Below are positions 33,751 to 44,509 of a stretch of DNA of 64,000 nt, in pieces. Both the position numbers and the translations under genes were made by a program. Position 1 is the stretch's first letter; each line of letters begins with the position of its first letter. The notes below the pieces were generated by a model, which was given only the letters and a program-made list of their open reading frames with translations, was not told the DNA's origin and ran no database searches. This DNA comes from Alnus glutinosa (taxonomy: Eukaryota > Streptophyta > Magnoliopsida > Fagales > Betulaceae): NCBI RefSeq assembly GCF_958979055.1, contig NC_084886.1, positions 2,933,001 through 2,997,000 on the forward strand, given 5' to 3'.

Positions 33751-36700
33751 ATGAGGCTTATTGTTACTACTTTTGTTGGAGTAGTTTTTGGGTTCTTCAT
33801 AGGAGTATCGTTTCCAACCTTGTCATTAACTAAGGTACACGGACTTTGAATGCTCTGTCTTCTTTTCTTTTTGGTTACATGGTTGTGTATATTTTGTATT
33901 GATTTTATTTAGCTAGATGTTTTGCTCTTAATTTTTCAGCTGAACCTATCATCCAACCTTCTTCCTTCCATTGATCTCTCATACATCACGGATAAAGAAT
34001 CAGGCCTTCGAAATGTTTTTTCATCTACGAATAGTAATCCCAGCAGCTCAACTCGAGCTCAAAATTTGAATGATTCATCAAAGGTAAACCTCCTCTTCTA
34101 CTAGCTTATTTGAAATTTCTAGGTTCACAGGTTTTACATGGCTTACTCTCATATAATATTTTAAAAAGTCAGCGGATACATTTTGGAACTAGATCCTTAA
34201 GTGCATTTGAGATTCCAGCACGGTTTTTTTACTTTCTTGGAAACACTATTTTGGTTAGAGCAATCTGAATTTTCTGGGAAGAACTCGAAATACACTTGTT
34301 GTGCGTTTTAAAGTGATACCTTTTTAACCCGACTGCCCAGCCGAGTAGGCTATCTTAATTTTATATGAAGCAAATACCCCTATCTTTCGTCTCGGTGGAT
34401 ATCTTCTCACTATTGATTAAAGAGTAGTGCAATAGAAGATATTTCCAGATTTAGGTGGCGGCTAGATGAAGTACGAGATGTTGAAATACGGTAAAAGAGA
34501 AAAATGAGGAGAAATTAAATTTAAGTGAAAAGGTTCTCCATAAACATGGTCATACATCCACCATTATGTAAGGGTTGCACCCCCTTGAAATGAGTGCATA
34601 TACATCACACCTCCTACAGTGGTTGCCAAAGCTCCAAGTGAACCCGCTACTGTGAAAAAATATGCTAGACGTGCTCAATTGGGGGCAACATACAAGAACC
34701 CTATGCCTAGATTAAAATGTTGTAATTAAAGTTGGGCCATGCCTGTATATTCCTCTGTTGGCATATTCAGTGGATCATAGAGAACAGCTATCATCGTCTT
34801 GAGCATTTTATATCTACCTTTAAATCCTTAATTCTACCATTCAGTGCATGCCTTTTTAAATATGATCATGTTGGAAATGGAAAGAGTGCATGTCTGTACA
34901 TTTACAATTATTTTTCTGGCTTTGCTTTTGATTGTACTGCAGATTTGGGTTCCTTCAAATCCTAGAGGTGCAGAAAGACTGCCTCCAGGAGTTGTTGAAG
35001 CTGAGTCAGACTTCTACCTGCGAAGATTGTGGGGTAAGCCCAGTGAGGTGTGTATTCTTCCACAACTTAGAAGTGTTATGAGGTTACAATGTTTCTAGAG
35101 TGCCTGCAAGTTTTTGTTTCTTATGTAAATATGATGCAGCTTAAGAATTCCAGATTGTCATTTAGTTTGAACCCACTAAACGTTAGTGCAGATTGATTAT
35201 ATATACTATATGGTAGTGGTGGGAACATTTTTTTTTTTGGATACTGAAGTCAAGAAGTTGTTTGGCATGCAAGAGAGTGATATCTTGGAATATGGCTATT
35301 ACAATCCAGCTAGACTTTTCTATGAATGTTATGTATATATTTGCTGTGTGTTTGTGTGTGAATAATTATATATTTATTGGTTTATTAAATATATAGAACT
35401 TCGTAAGTGAAGAGAATGGTAACGTCTCAAAATTGATAGATGTTGTACAATGCATTTACTTAATTCCAGTATCAGTCTGCCATTCTATTATCTTTCAGAG
35501 AAAACTGAAACCATGGGCGTTTAATCAAGTTGGTATTTGCAGGACTTAACTAGAAAACCACAGTACCTTGTGACCTTCACTGTAGGTTATAATCAGAAAA
35601 GCAATATTGACGCAGCAGTGAAAAAGGTCTCTCTCTCTCTCTCTCTCCCCACCCAGTGTGAGTGTGTGTGTGTGTGCTTTTTTTTTTTTTTTTCCCTCTC
35701 TTGTGTATGGCTAAATATGTTTTTCTCACAGTTTTCAGAGAACTTTACAATCCTTCTATTTCATTACGATGGCCGAACAACTGAATGGGATGAGTTTGAG
35801 TGGTCGAAGAAAGCTATTCATGTGAGCGCTCCTAAGCAGACTAAATGGTAAGTAACTACTGTTAATTGTATGTATTATTTATATGACAAATTATCATTCT
35901 GCTTTGGTCAGTGAGCTTGCACCATATTTTATTGGTGGTTTCTTCAAATTATGCTTATTATTTTTACCGTCTGAATTTTTTTGCAAGGTGGTATGCCAAA
36001 CGATTTCTGCATCCAGACATAGTGGCTCCGTATGACTACATATTTATGTGGGATGAAGACCTGGGAGTTGAACATTTTAATGCAGAAGAGTGAGTATTGG
36101 ATATGAAATAGCTTGTTTCATAGTGACCATGTTTCAGTCCACTGAACAATTTTTCATGCCCTTTTACATTCAATTTTAGATACATAAAACTAGTGAGGAA
36201 ACATGGCTTGGAGATTTCGCAGCCCGGTTTGGAACCTAACAGAGGATTAACATGGCAGATGACAAAGAGAAGAGGTGACCGTGAAGTTCACAAGTAAGAA
36301 TGATATGCCCATATATCAAAAGTCTGTTATTTTAGATCAATTATCAAACACGAAATAATTTTCATAAGAAATAACCCTTATATTCTTTCCCTGAATTAAT
36401 TTCTACCAGAGAAACAGAGGAGAAACCGGGCTGGTGCACGGATCCACATCTGCCTCCCTGTGCAGCGTAAGAACAGCTTTAGTATTTGTTGTTTTTATAT
36501 GCTATGCTATGTTCTTAGCCCTGCTCTATTAATGGTGGAACTTAAGAAAATCTTCCTTGTTTGTCCTTTTATTAATGCAGGTTTGTTGAAATCATGGCTC
36601 CAGTGTTCTCAAGAGATGCATGGCGCTGCGTGTGGTATATGCTTCAGGTATGGACCAGTATTCTACTTTTTCTCATTCTCTCTTGCCTGTTGCACCCTAT

Positions 36701-37373
36701 TAAAGTAGCATTACTTTGGGAATTGCAGAATGACTTGGTCCATGGGTGGGGTCTTGACTTTGCCCTGAGAAAATGTGTATACGTGAGTGACCTGCCTCTA
36801 TTCTTTTTGACTTTCCGCTTTCTTCTTTAATAATTAATTCTTGGAGTGATTGCAATGCAATTTTTTTTATTATATTATATAACTTTTTTTTTTTTTTTTT
36901 CTTCTCTTGAAAACAGCCTGCACATGAGAAGATTGGAGTTGTAGATTCGCAGTGGATTGTTCATCAAGGCGTTCCCTCTCTTGGGAACCAGGTAAAAGGG
37001 GAATCATTGGCAAATGTTTACATTCTCATTTTTTCTAAAGAAATTAAGCATTCTGGAATGAGAAACTAATTTTTTATTTTTTATTTTTTCCTGGCAGGGA
37101 GAAACACAAAATGGAAAGGCACCATGGCAAGGGGTATGTGAAGCCCTTTTCTCACTACAATTATGCCTTTTCTTTTGTTTAATAACATCTACTTGATCCA
37201 CCACTCCAGTGACTGGTGTATGAAACACAGCTGATATGTGTATATTTTACTGATGCCAGGTAAGGGAGAGGTGTAGAAAGGAGTGGACAATGTTCCAAGG
37301 TAGGATGGCAAATGCAGAACATGCGTATTTTAAAGCCATGGGAATTGATCCTCCCAGTTCGACAGCTCATTAG
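33751..37373 (+). CDS. DUF707 family type II membrane protein, thirteen coding exons
   Basis: Coding exons: 33751-33834, 33940-34083, 34943-35047, 35543-35626, 35732-35847, 35988-36089, 36180-36293, 36410-36466, 36581-36647, 36729-36782, 36917-36991, 37098-37133, 37260-37373; 383 residues, all GT-AG. Residues 4-22 form a membrane anchor right after the start. The rest is the plant DUF707 domain (PF05212): [21 protein letters not shown] (177-190), M-W-D-E-D-L-G-V (198-205, an acidic motif like the metal-binding site of glycosyltransferases) and [11 protein letters not shown]. The usual database name, lysine-ketoglutarate reductase trans-splicing related, is historical and unsupported; a Golgi glycosyltransferase-like role is inference. 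The exon reads A-V-S-R-K-P-N-E-T just upstream of the ATG, so an upstream coding exon is not excluded. Intron 2 carries a mitochondrial fragment. Confidence 0.92.
34570..34644 (-). pseudogene. cox3: Mitochondrial cox3 fragment (NUMT) in DUF707 intron 2
   Basis: The minus strand encodes 25 consecutive residues, beginning [17 protein letters not shown] and ending Q-G-G-A-T-L, that match the N-terminal region of plant mitochondrial cytochrome c oxidase subunit 3 (about residues 21-45). The frame meets a stop two codons later and the flanks do not continue as cox3 in any frame I can read, apart from a faint ACCATGTTTATGG resemblance. The match is from memory of the plant protein. Adjacent bases (34310-34730) may also be of mitochondrial origin. 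Confidence 0.8.
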
Positions 37374-39606
37374 GGACACAGCAATAAGAGAAAAGATAAC
37401 TGTTGGCTACCAGCGCCACCATTTTCGTAGAGTTTTTTTACATATATATATTTATTAGATTCCTTATTATAACCTGTAACACTATTTATTAACATTGTCA
37501 CTCTTCATATCTTTCGTTAATACAACGTGAAAGCCATATATATATATATATATAGAATTTCAGTGTTGATTGGAGCTAGTTTGGAGGCATTCACTGCGAT
37601 TTGCAATTACCGTTAACCCAATAATGCAACATGCCTTTGTACCAAAAGAACTAATATTTGGGCTGCCTTTAGATTGTATTGATCGAATTGGGATCCCTTA
37701 CATTACAATTAGGGTGCTTAGAATTGCATTCGGGCAGTTCAAGGTAAGTGAGCCCTATCGCCTTTCTCTGTGCAATTCGGGCATCTTAATTGTAAGGGAT
37801 TCTAATTCGAACGGGACAAGGACTGCCCTAGTTTGGGCCATTTCAGAATTTAACAAAAGTTAGGCCTTTCCAGGCAAAATGTTCTGCCTATGAATATATA
37901 AGGTTGAGGGTGCCGTGTGCTTGGGGATGGGCTTGTGGAGGAAATCAATCACATGTTTCAGACGAAAAGAGCAAATAGACGATTTCTTGATTCCCTTTTT
38001 GGACTGAGGTTCCAAGTTGTTTCCAATTAGTGGTAAGAACAAATGGGCACCTGGTCCTCGTGCCAATTTCCCCCTTCTGTCATACATGTTTTTGCTGCTG
38101 TTTCTCATTAATAATTGATTCATCGGGATTCGCATCATTGGAGTTCTCTTACAGTTGTCTGCCATCATATTCGGAAAAGTTGTGCGAGGCTTTCAACGTG
38201 GAGTTGTGGACTTCCTGTTCAGACATGTCGGTTTCACAAGAGCTTCTCACAATTTCCTACCATCCCTTACAATCCGGGCATGAAATTGTAGGGATCTTGA
38301 TCCAAAGTTGATACCATGGTGAAAGTGAAATTTTTTAAATGTGTAAACTATTGTTATTATGAAAATAATTTTTTTAAAAAAATAAAAATAAAAATCCGTG
38401 CATAATTATACCTCTTGTGCATAAAATCCTTGGTTAGTATATAGTCACATAGCCATATAGGTCATATAATACACTACGCCACTAAAAATATTGAGTCTTG
38501 AAACAGAGACTTCACCTAGATGGCTGGCCTATAAACGTCTTTAAATAAACTTAACAATGACAACAGAAATATAGAACTACAATTCATCATTATCATAAGA
38601 TCGGTTTATTCGAACTGTTCCATATATATATATATTTTGGAACATCAATATCCATCTTGTGGCTTTGATAATCAAAAGTGGACCATTGATCCCTTCAAGC
38701 CTTCAAGGGGCAAGCAGAGTCAGCAGACCATTCTTACGATCTAATAACAGAATCCCCCAAGGGCCAAGCCCAAAGACTCCCAGCCTCATTGGCCTTACGC
38801 AACACGCGGCACCGGAAATTGAGAAAGTTCGAACCCCAACTGACAAAACAAACCACCTCATTGGACAGCACAAAGTTCCGCAGACATGTGGCAATAAGAG
38901 ATTTACCCTTTCAAAAATGTTTCTTTCACATAAGTTGTGCAACTGTTATGCAAGTGTGCAAGAGATAAGAGACATAGAATGAGTCCCACGTAAAACCTAT
39001 GTGGTGAGACCCACCATGTGGAACTTACCCATGTTTCTTGAATTCTGCACAACACAACTGTTGTGCAGTAATCATGTTTCCTACCCTTTTTGTTCCAGGT
39101 AAAAGGTCAGCACAATTTTTTTTTTTTTTTAATTTTTTTTATAAGAAATATTAGATATCTTTTTAGCGTCTCTCTGGTGTCCTTCTAGATAAAATAGATT
39201 TAATTTTTTACTTAAAAAATTACATTTCGTAGGTCACATTTTGATTATTAAATTTATGTCATCCAGAAAGACGCTTTAAGGAGTTCTAGCAATTTTTTAT
39301 TTTATTTTTTATTATCAAATAAGCAATCACTATCTCACACAAAGCCTACACGTGTTGCAACGTGGAAATTAAACACTGACCCCACCATGGTTGGCACCGT
39401 AACCAGGGTTAACCCATTGGTGGTTACTGGTTAGGATGAGCTTTTGTATTTATCCGCTAGCCCCAAGTAGGTTTATGTTGGTGTAGTGTTGGGCTTCTTG
39501 GTATGTGGATTGTGGAAGCAAATTGTTTGCTTCTTTCTCTTCTCTTACTCTCCTGTAAACTCTCCCACCAAGTTGGCTAAGTTTTTTTTGTGCCACACTG
39601 TAGAAG
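37374..39606. other. Intergenic between DUF707 and the RING-H2 gene
   Basis: No gene supported. It starts with the DUF707 3' untranslated region. At 37684-37809 the phrase TCGAATTGGGATCCCTTAC and the complement-like GTAAGGGATTCTAATTCGA form an inverted pair about 70 bp apart, and related phrases (CCCTTACAATCCGGGCAT) recur near 38260, suggesting a decayed foldback family. Short frames at 38659-38982 have no domain. Confidence 0.5.
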
Positions 39607-40008
39607 ATGGGGCTCTCAAACTTCCCTAGTGCGGCTGAGGGTGTACTTCCCGTGCTGGTAATGAACACAGTTTTCTCAGTGGCTCTTCTGAAGAACGCGG
39701 TGAGATCTGTGCTGCAAGTGGTGGGACGTGCCAGCAGGAACCCTCCAAATATAGAAGAATACCCAGATGGATGCCCAGACGGTGCGAGTGAGAGAACAAT
39801 TTCAATAACCCATGTCAAGTCTTTGTGCCACGACAGTACTGGCAGTGGGTGGTGGGCTACAATGGAGTGTTGTGTGTGTCTCTGTGGGTTCGAAGCTGAC
39901 GAGGAGGTGAGCGAGTTGTCTTGCAAGCATTTCTTCCACAAAGGTTGCTTAAAGAAGTGGTTTGATAACAAGCATAGCACCTGCCCTCTTTGTCGCTCCA
40001 TCGACTAG
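39607..40008 (+). CDS. Small RING-H2 protein, XERICO-like, probable E3 ubiquitin ligase
   Basis: An intronless frame of 133 residues. Residues 12-29 are hydrophobic and may be a membrane anchor. The C terminus is a RING-H2 domain: C88-x2-C91, C106-x-H108, H111-x2-C114 and C126-P-L-C129, with W118 in the E2-contact position. Size, N-terminal hydrophobic stretch and C-terminal RING match the XERICO group, which in Arabidopsis acts in ABA homeostasis; the closest relative there is probably At1g67856 (from memory), whose position next to the DUF707 gene fits. The long frame on the opposite strand is a shadow. Substrate and true role cannot be read from the sequence. Confidence 0.92.
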   Translation: MGLSNFPSAAEGVLPVLVMNTVFSVALLKNAVRSVLQVVGRASRNPPNIEEYPDGCPDGASERTISITHVKSLCHDSTGSGWWATMECCVCLCGFEADEEVSELSCKHFFHKGCLKKWFDNKHSTCPLCRSID

Positions 40009-40274
40009 CTAGCTAGCCGGCCGGCCAGAGTGGTTTTAGTGGCCGTACGTGGAGGTTATGATTTTGGAGGAATTAATACTTTGTCCTTAATTTACTCCTT
40101 AATCCTTATTCTCTCTAGCTAAGTACGTACCTTCATGTTTTATTTTGGACCATCAAAATTTGAGGAATTTCTGTGACAATCTTACTTTGCTTTATGTGTG
40201 GGTTACAATAAAGAATGAAGAGATTGTACCATGCACATCTCTCTCTGTCTCTGAATGTGCTTCCATAAATATAT

Positions 40275-40391
40275 CTTTTTTTTTTTTTTTTTTTTTTTGA
40301 CATATCCACACAATAGGGAGAGGGAGATTCGAACTAGTGACCTCCGCTTCATGAGGCGTGATCTCCAGCCGATTAAGTTACCCTTGGAGTC
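40275..40391 (-). mobile_element. tRNA-derived SINE, same family as 26089-26198
   Basis: Minus-strand element. The A tail is the T run at 40276-40298; on the minus strand an A-box-like TAACTTAATCGGCTGG (40380-40365) and B-box AGTTCGAATCTCC (40335-40323) are in the right order and spacing. CTTCCATA plus an AT tract flanks both sides (from 40260 and from 40392), an imperfect duplication of about 14 bp. It shares a 20-bp core with the SINE near 26.1 kb. Confidence 0.82.
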
Positions 40392-40511
40392 CTTCCATAT
40401 ATATATTTATCTTGTGCCAAGTTCAATGTGGGAACATATATAATTTAGGACTTCTTTTGTTTCCTATTTTGTTACTCATCAAATAAATGCTGAGGTCTTT
40501 GACTGATATTG

Positions 40512-40514
<3 letters not shown>

Positions 40515-40553
<39 letters not shown>
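40515..40553. repeat. (AT)n microsatellite
   Basis: About 19 uninterrupted AT units in the 3' flank of the RING-H2 gene. Confidence 0.9.
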
Positions 40554-40560
<7 letters not shown>

Positions 40561-40574
40561 GATTCTCTATTATC

Positions 40575-40722
40575 TAAATATACAACTTTTCACCAACAAG
40601 AGTTTATGTGGTAATGTGGTCCCTACTTTATTTTATTTTATTTTATTTTAAAAAAAAAAACTCTAAAGTTAGTGGGGGACCATCTTGCCACATAGACAAG
40701 GTGGTGAAAAATTGTATATTTA
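40575..40722. mobile_element. Foldback MITE (first of two adjacent)
   Basis: The left arm TAAATATACAACTTTTCACC is matched by the complement of the right arm GGTGAAAAATTGTATATTTA; inner phrases ATGTGGTAATGTGGTCCC and GGGGGACCATCTTGCCACAT continue the pairing. It is about 148 bp long and has no coding capacity. Confidence 0.7.
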
Positions 40723-40755
40723 GGTGGTGGAGACATGATAAGTACTTTGCTATCC

Positions 40756-40811
40756 CAAGACACAACTTTTGACCATTTTTGCTTACGTGACAACTTTTTT
40801 TTTTTGTTTTA

Positions 40812-40860
<49 letters not shown>

Positions 40861-40912
40861 TTAGCTAAGGGACTACCTTGTCAAATGGACAAGATGATAG
40901 AGTTGTGTCTTG
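40756..40912. mobile_element. Foldback MITE (second of two adjacent)
   Basis: CAAGACACAACTTTT on the left pairs with AGTTGTGTCTTG on the right; the inner part is a 43-nt T run (40815-40857) and AAGTTAGCTAAGGGAC. Its layout (arm, T/A run, TTAG...GGGAC, arm) parallels the element 34 bp to its left, so the two may be relatives. Confidence 0.65.
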
Positions 40913-42049
40913 ATTAAACTAGCCTTGTCAAAAACTATCTGCCGTAGTGATTAAACTAAACTAAAGAGGAGCAACCGGAAGTATTGTTTGAAATTGCACC
41001 CCCGAAAAAGAAGTACGTAGTAGTATTTGAAAGAATTAGCTGACGTTGTTTATATAAGTTACGTTGGATGCATGCATTAAGTTTCATTGACTGATGAGAA
41101 ATAAGTTGAAATCGGCCATATATTCATTAATTCTTATTGTATAAGTTTAAATTCAATTAAAAATAATTTTAGTAATATAATTATCAAATTAAATTTTTTA
41201 GACGTTTTTTGGACTTCATCAACTTATTACTAATTTTGAGGAGAACTTCACGTACATATCAAACAAGATATTTTGAATAAGAAGTTTTGTTCTTTTTTTC
41301 TTTTAATTTTTTATTATTATTATTGTTAATATGATAAGTTTTTAAAATAAAATTTAGGAAAAAAAAATAAATTTAATCTCTAAATTTTGGCACAATTTCA
41401 ATTTAATCTTTGAAATGTGTTTTCAATTTCAACAATTAAGTACTTATTGCTAATATGATAAGTTTTTAAATTAAATTTTAGTCTATAAGTTTTTGCATGA
41501 TTTCAATTTTATCCTTTTATTTCGTTTTTAATTTCGACGATTAAGCCATGCATTAATTAGCTTTATTCTAATTTTAAATAAGTCATTTCTTATATCATTT
41601 TCATCAATTTTTGCTATCTAATTAACCGACAGTCTATCACACGTCAAACACTATATCAATGTGGCTCTGATCCCTAGGATTAAGAGAAAAAGGTCAAAAT
41701 AGGAAATGGCCTAGCCGTCAAGGAGTAACAATGGGCTGAAAACAATATTGTTTTTGGATACGTGAGAAGGAAATTACATCAAATTAGGATAGGGCAGTCT
41801 AAAATCAAATATTAAGAATGCAATTATGTAGAAGCAATATATCAAATAAAGATGCGGGTCTAATAATTCTTGACATGGATGCCAAGATTTCGATTCACCA
41901 GTGAAGATGATTAAAGGTGTATAAAGAGTCCAAAGAACTCAAACACCGATTATGTAACAAATATATGAGACACAGAAAAGGTACATAAAATAAAAAGCCC
42001 TCAAAAAAATAAAAATAAAGAAAGCATGTAAAATAAAGAAACAACACAC

Positions 42050-42654
42050 TGTCATCCGTTGGAGCGGCGGTCACTCGTTGGTGCATGGAAAGCACACACT
42101 GGCAAAGTTGGCCAGAAACTCCATAAGAGGTTACAACAGCTGTGGAAGGCAGAGGTAACCATCACGCCTGGCTTTGCGCTGTCCACGCGTCGGTGCATGC
42201 GGGACATGCACCTGTAAGTAAGATCTACTCGCAGGCGTGTGTAGGACACGCTTCGGCGTATGGTGGTCAGATGGAGCAGTGGTTGATGGCAGAGCGAAGT
42301 GAAGGGAGCCCAATTCACGGTGGTGTGGTGGTAGAGCTTCTTGAAGAGGACAAATCTGATTTTGAAAAAACAAAATTCAAGAACGTCAAGAAGATGTCAG
42401 ATTCGAGACCTTCTGCGGTGGAAGAGAGGCCGATGAAACTGTTGAACCTGGATAAATCGCCATAGACGATGGATGGAGCCTTAGAAGAGGCAAGTGGAGC
42501 CTCAGAAGAGGCGAAAAAGGGTGGGGGAAAGAGGATGAGGGGAGTAAGGGGGAGGAGGAAGTAGTGGATTTCACTACCTCCTCCTCGATGGCATGGCCAG
42601 GGAAGATGAGTTTTTTGTCTTTAGGAGAGGAGAGAGAAGAGAGCGAAAGATTTT
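42050..42654. other. GC-rich island with long overlapping frames, origin unknown
   Basis: Base composition rises sharply against the AT-rich surroundings. Frames of 60-107 residues overlap on both strands, but none has a domain and no splice pattern was found. It holds short direct repeats (GCATGCGGGACATGCACC region; GAGCCTTAGAAGAGGCAAGTG and GAGCCTCAGAAGAGGCGAAA at about 42476-42515). It could be part of a retroelement or a captured gene fragment. I do not annotate a gene here. Confidence 0.4.
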
Positions 42655-42812
42655 GAGTAATGCTAGAGGTACGAATTTTTTTACTAAGAGATATATAGAC
42701 GCTAAAATGATGTGGAGCTTATTTATTGGAGATTATCAAAACAATTAGTAAAAAGAAATGCTAAAAAATTCATCTCTCAGTAAAAGATTAAGAACCCTAA
42801 CTAGCATTGCTC
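42655..42812. mobile_element. Foldback MITE, family shared with 3906-4036 (copy 2)
   Basis: Ends GAGTAATGCTAG (left) and CTAGCATTGCTC (right) are near-perfect inverted repeats that continue into ATTTT/AAAAT. Internal phrases such as AATGATGTGGAGCTTATT and GATTATCAAAACAATTAGTA match the copy at 3906-4036. No coding capacity. Confidence 0.75.
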
Positions 42813-44228
42813 AAAATTTTTGATCTTTTATCCTTCCTAAAGTCAAACTTATGGTCTGAGAGTAATCAAGAGTCCATTAGTTGGGTATCAAATATTCTTG
42901 ATCTGAAATAATGGCTCAGGTAGGTGTTAGCTAGAGTCTGAACTAATTAATAATAAATGTACTTTTGGTCTTAATCTTAAAGAAGATGATTATACTACAG
43001 TTGATGAGAATGATTAACAATAAACTTAGTGAATGATTAACAATTAACTTAATTTGTTAATTGAGGAATAGATATTTCCTCGTCAATGTTTGAAGTAAGA
43101 CGACTCATCCATCGCATAGTGAGAGGTGGGCGAGAGAGACGTGGGTGGCTTTTCTGTTAATTCAATAAATTTTGATGTTCCTGTAGGAAAGAAATTTTTA
43201 TTGATTCTTCTCATTTTTTTTTTTTTGGAGGAATAGTTATTCCGGCCAGGAGGAATTAACTAACCAAAATATAAGCTCTAAGCCTCTAATTAATCCTGCG
43301 TACTAAACGTGCCGTCATCAATATTTGATGTAACCAAGGAGTTTCACGAAGGTAATTAAATTATTCCAAAATCTTAGACCATATGTTTTAGTTATGCATA
43401 GTTCTGTCATAGTTCAAATAATTTCTAAAATCATGTATAAAAAATAGATAATATATAGAAAGATTAATTTTGGTCACCTTCCAAGAAAGGCATCACAGCA
43501 AATCTATACGGATTTATCATAAACAAAAGGGGACTAATATGCAAGCCTAGCTATATCATCTTTTGTCGATTGATTGGGCTGAAGTTCAAAAAATCTATCC
43601 GGGGCGGAAGCAGTTACGCGCGTAACTTGCTTGGGGCTTGCAGGGTTTGAACCATGAAAATTTCAGTGAAAAACAAATTCAAAAATTGTCCGTGTGATAT
43701 GTTAGGCAATCAATATTATCAACCTGGCATGGCGATCGAAGGGAACAAATTAACTAGTTAATTTACAGCTTTAGAAAAGAGGCCGGCCGATGATGGTTAT
43801 TGAAGGAATTATGTACGTACATCATATATATCCACCTTCTCAAAGGGTACGGTGAATATTTAATTTACCCTTTTACTTTTAAGGTTAAAAAAGAGAAGAA
43901 AAGAGAAAGAACTAGCTAACGGAAATCCGATCATTGATATTATTATTATTATTATTATGTGGTTATCCATTCAGTACATAGTTTATATACATCTGATGTT
44001 GTTTTGTTCTGTGACCAACAATTTGATCGAAAAAACCTGTCATAAAAGAAATGTAGAAGGACGAAAACATATATAAATCACAAAGCCTTTATGATAGGAG
44101 GTCTTTCACAAGTAGTACAGATATATGAGAAATACTGTCAACAGCAATAGAAGACGCTTTGGTGCATTATTTAGCTAGCTAGATGCTTAGCAACCAAATT
44201 GGGCTTATATATATACATAGTGTTTCAC
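42813..44228. other. Intergenic, AT-rich
   Basis: No gene supported. Scattered short repeats such as AATGATTAACAAT occur twice near 43000-43050. An (ATT)n tract lies near 43937-43958. The last 100 bp are the 3' flank of the minus-strand gene to the right. Confidence 0.5.
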
Positions 44229-44441
44229 TTAGAACGACCTCATGGGCATCAACTTGCGCTGTTCAAACTTTTTATGCTCGAGTTTGATAAATTCACCAGC
44301 TTCTTTGTCGACATTTTCGTCATGGACATGATGATGACCAGGTTTGACAAGTTGGGTAGCAAACTCATGATGCTCTTTCACTCGCACCCTTGGGGCCTCA
44401 ACAACACGCTCCTCATAATCGTTGGTGTTTCCGAACGACAT
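44229..44441 (-). CDS. Small charged protein of unknown function (70 aa)
   Basis: A frame of 70 residues opening M-S-F-G-N-T-N-D-Y-E-E-R-V-V. It is rich in His, Lys and Glu (for example P-G-H-H-H-V-H-D-E-N) with no hydrophobic segment, so likely soluble. I do not recognise the family. Support comes from a TATA box 60 bp upstream, from balanced plant-like codon use over the whole frame, and from position: in Arabidopsis I recall small unnamed genes between the RING-H2 gene and the GT17 gene. The opposite-strand frame is probably a shadow. It could also be an unspliced piece of a longer gene, though no nearby exons were found. Confidence 0.55.
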   Translation of the reverse strand: MSFGNTNDYEERVVEAPRVRVKEHHEFATQLVKPGHHHVHDENVDKEAGEFIKLEHKKFEQRKLMPMRSF

Positions 44442-44500
44442 TTTGTGTCACTTTTCAAATGCCTAGCTAGAATGTGAAGGTGGGGGTGCTTTGAGGCTGG

Positions 44501-44509
44501 CTTATATGG
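44501..44509 (-). promoter_or_regulatory. TATA box of the 70-aa gene
   Basis: On the minus strand CCATATAAG lies 60-68 bp upstream of the ATG at 44441, which leaves a leader of roughly 30-35 nt. Confidence 0.5.

Larger units (their letters stand above)
40009..42049. other. Intergenic with SINE, foldbacks and simple repeats
   Basis: No gene supported. It begins with the 3' flank of the RING-H2 gene and holds a SINE, an AT run, and two adjacent foldbacks listed separately. From 40930 to 42050 it is plain AT-rich DNA; the phrase CTAATATGATAAGTTTTTAAA occurs twice (about 41320 and 41450), a small dispersed duplication. Confidence 0.5.

Noticed and set aside
38659..38982. Plus-strand frame of 107 residues upstream of the RING-H2 gene
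   Set aside because: No domain, opposite-strand frame of similar size, and no splice connection to the RING-H2 gene, which has its own start.
39450..40001. Minus-strand frame of 183 residues opposite the RING-H2 gene
   Set aside because: Antisense shadow of a gene with a clear RING-H2 domain on the plus strand.
42142..42465. Plus-strand frame of 107 residues and overlapping minus frames
   Set aside because: Several overlapping frames on both strands without domain; typical of a GC-rich island.
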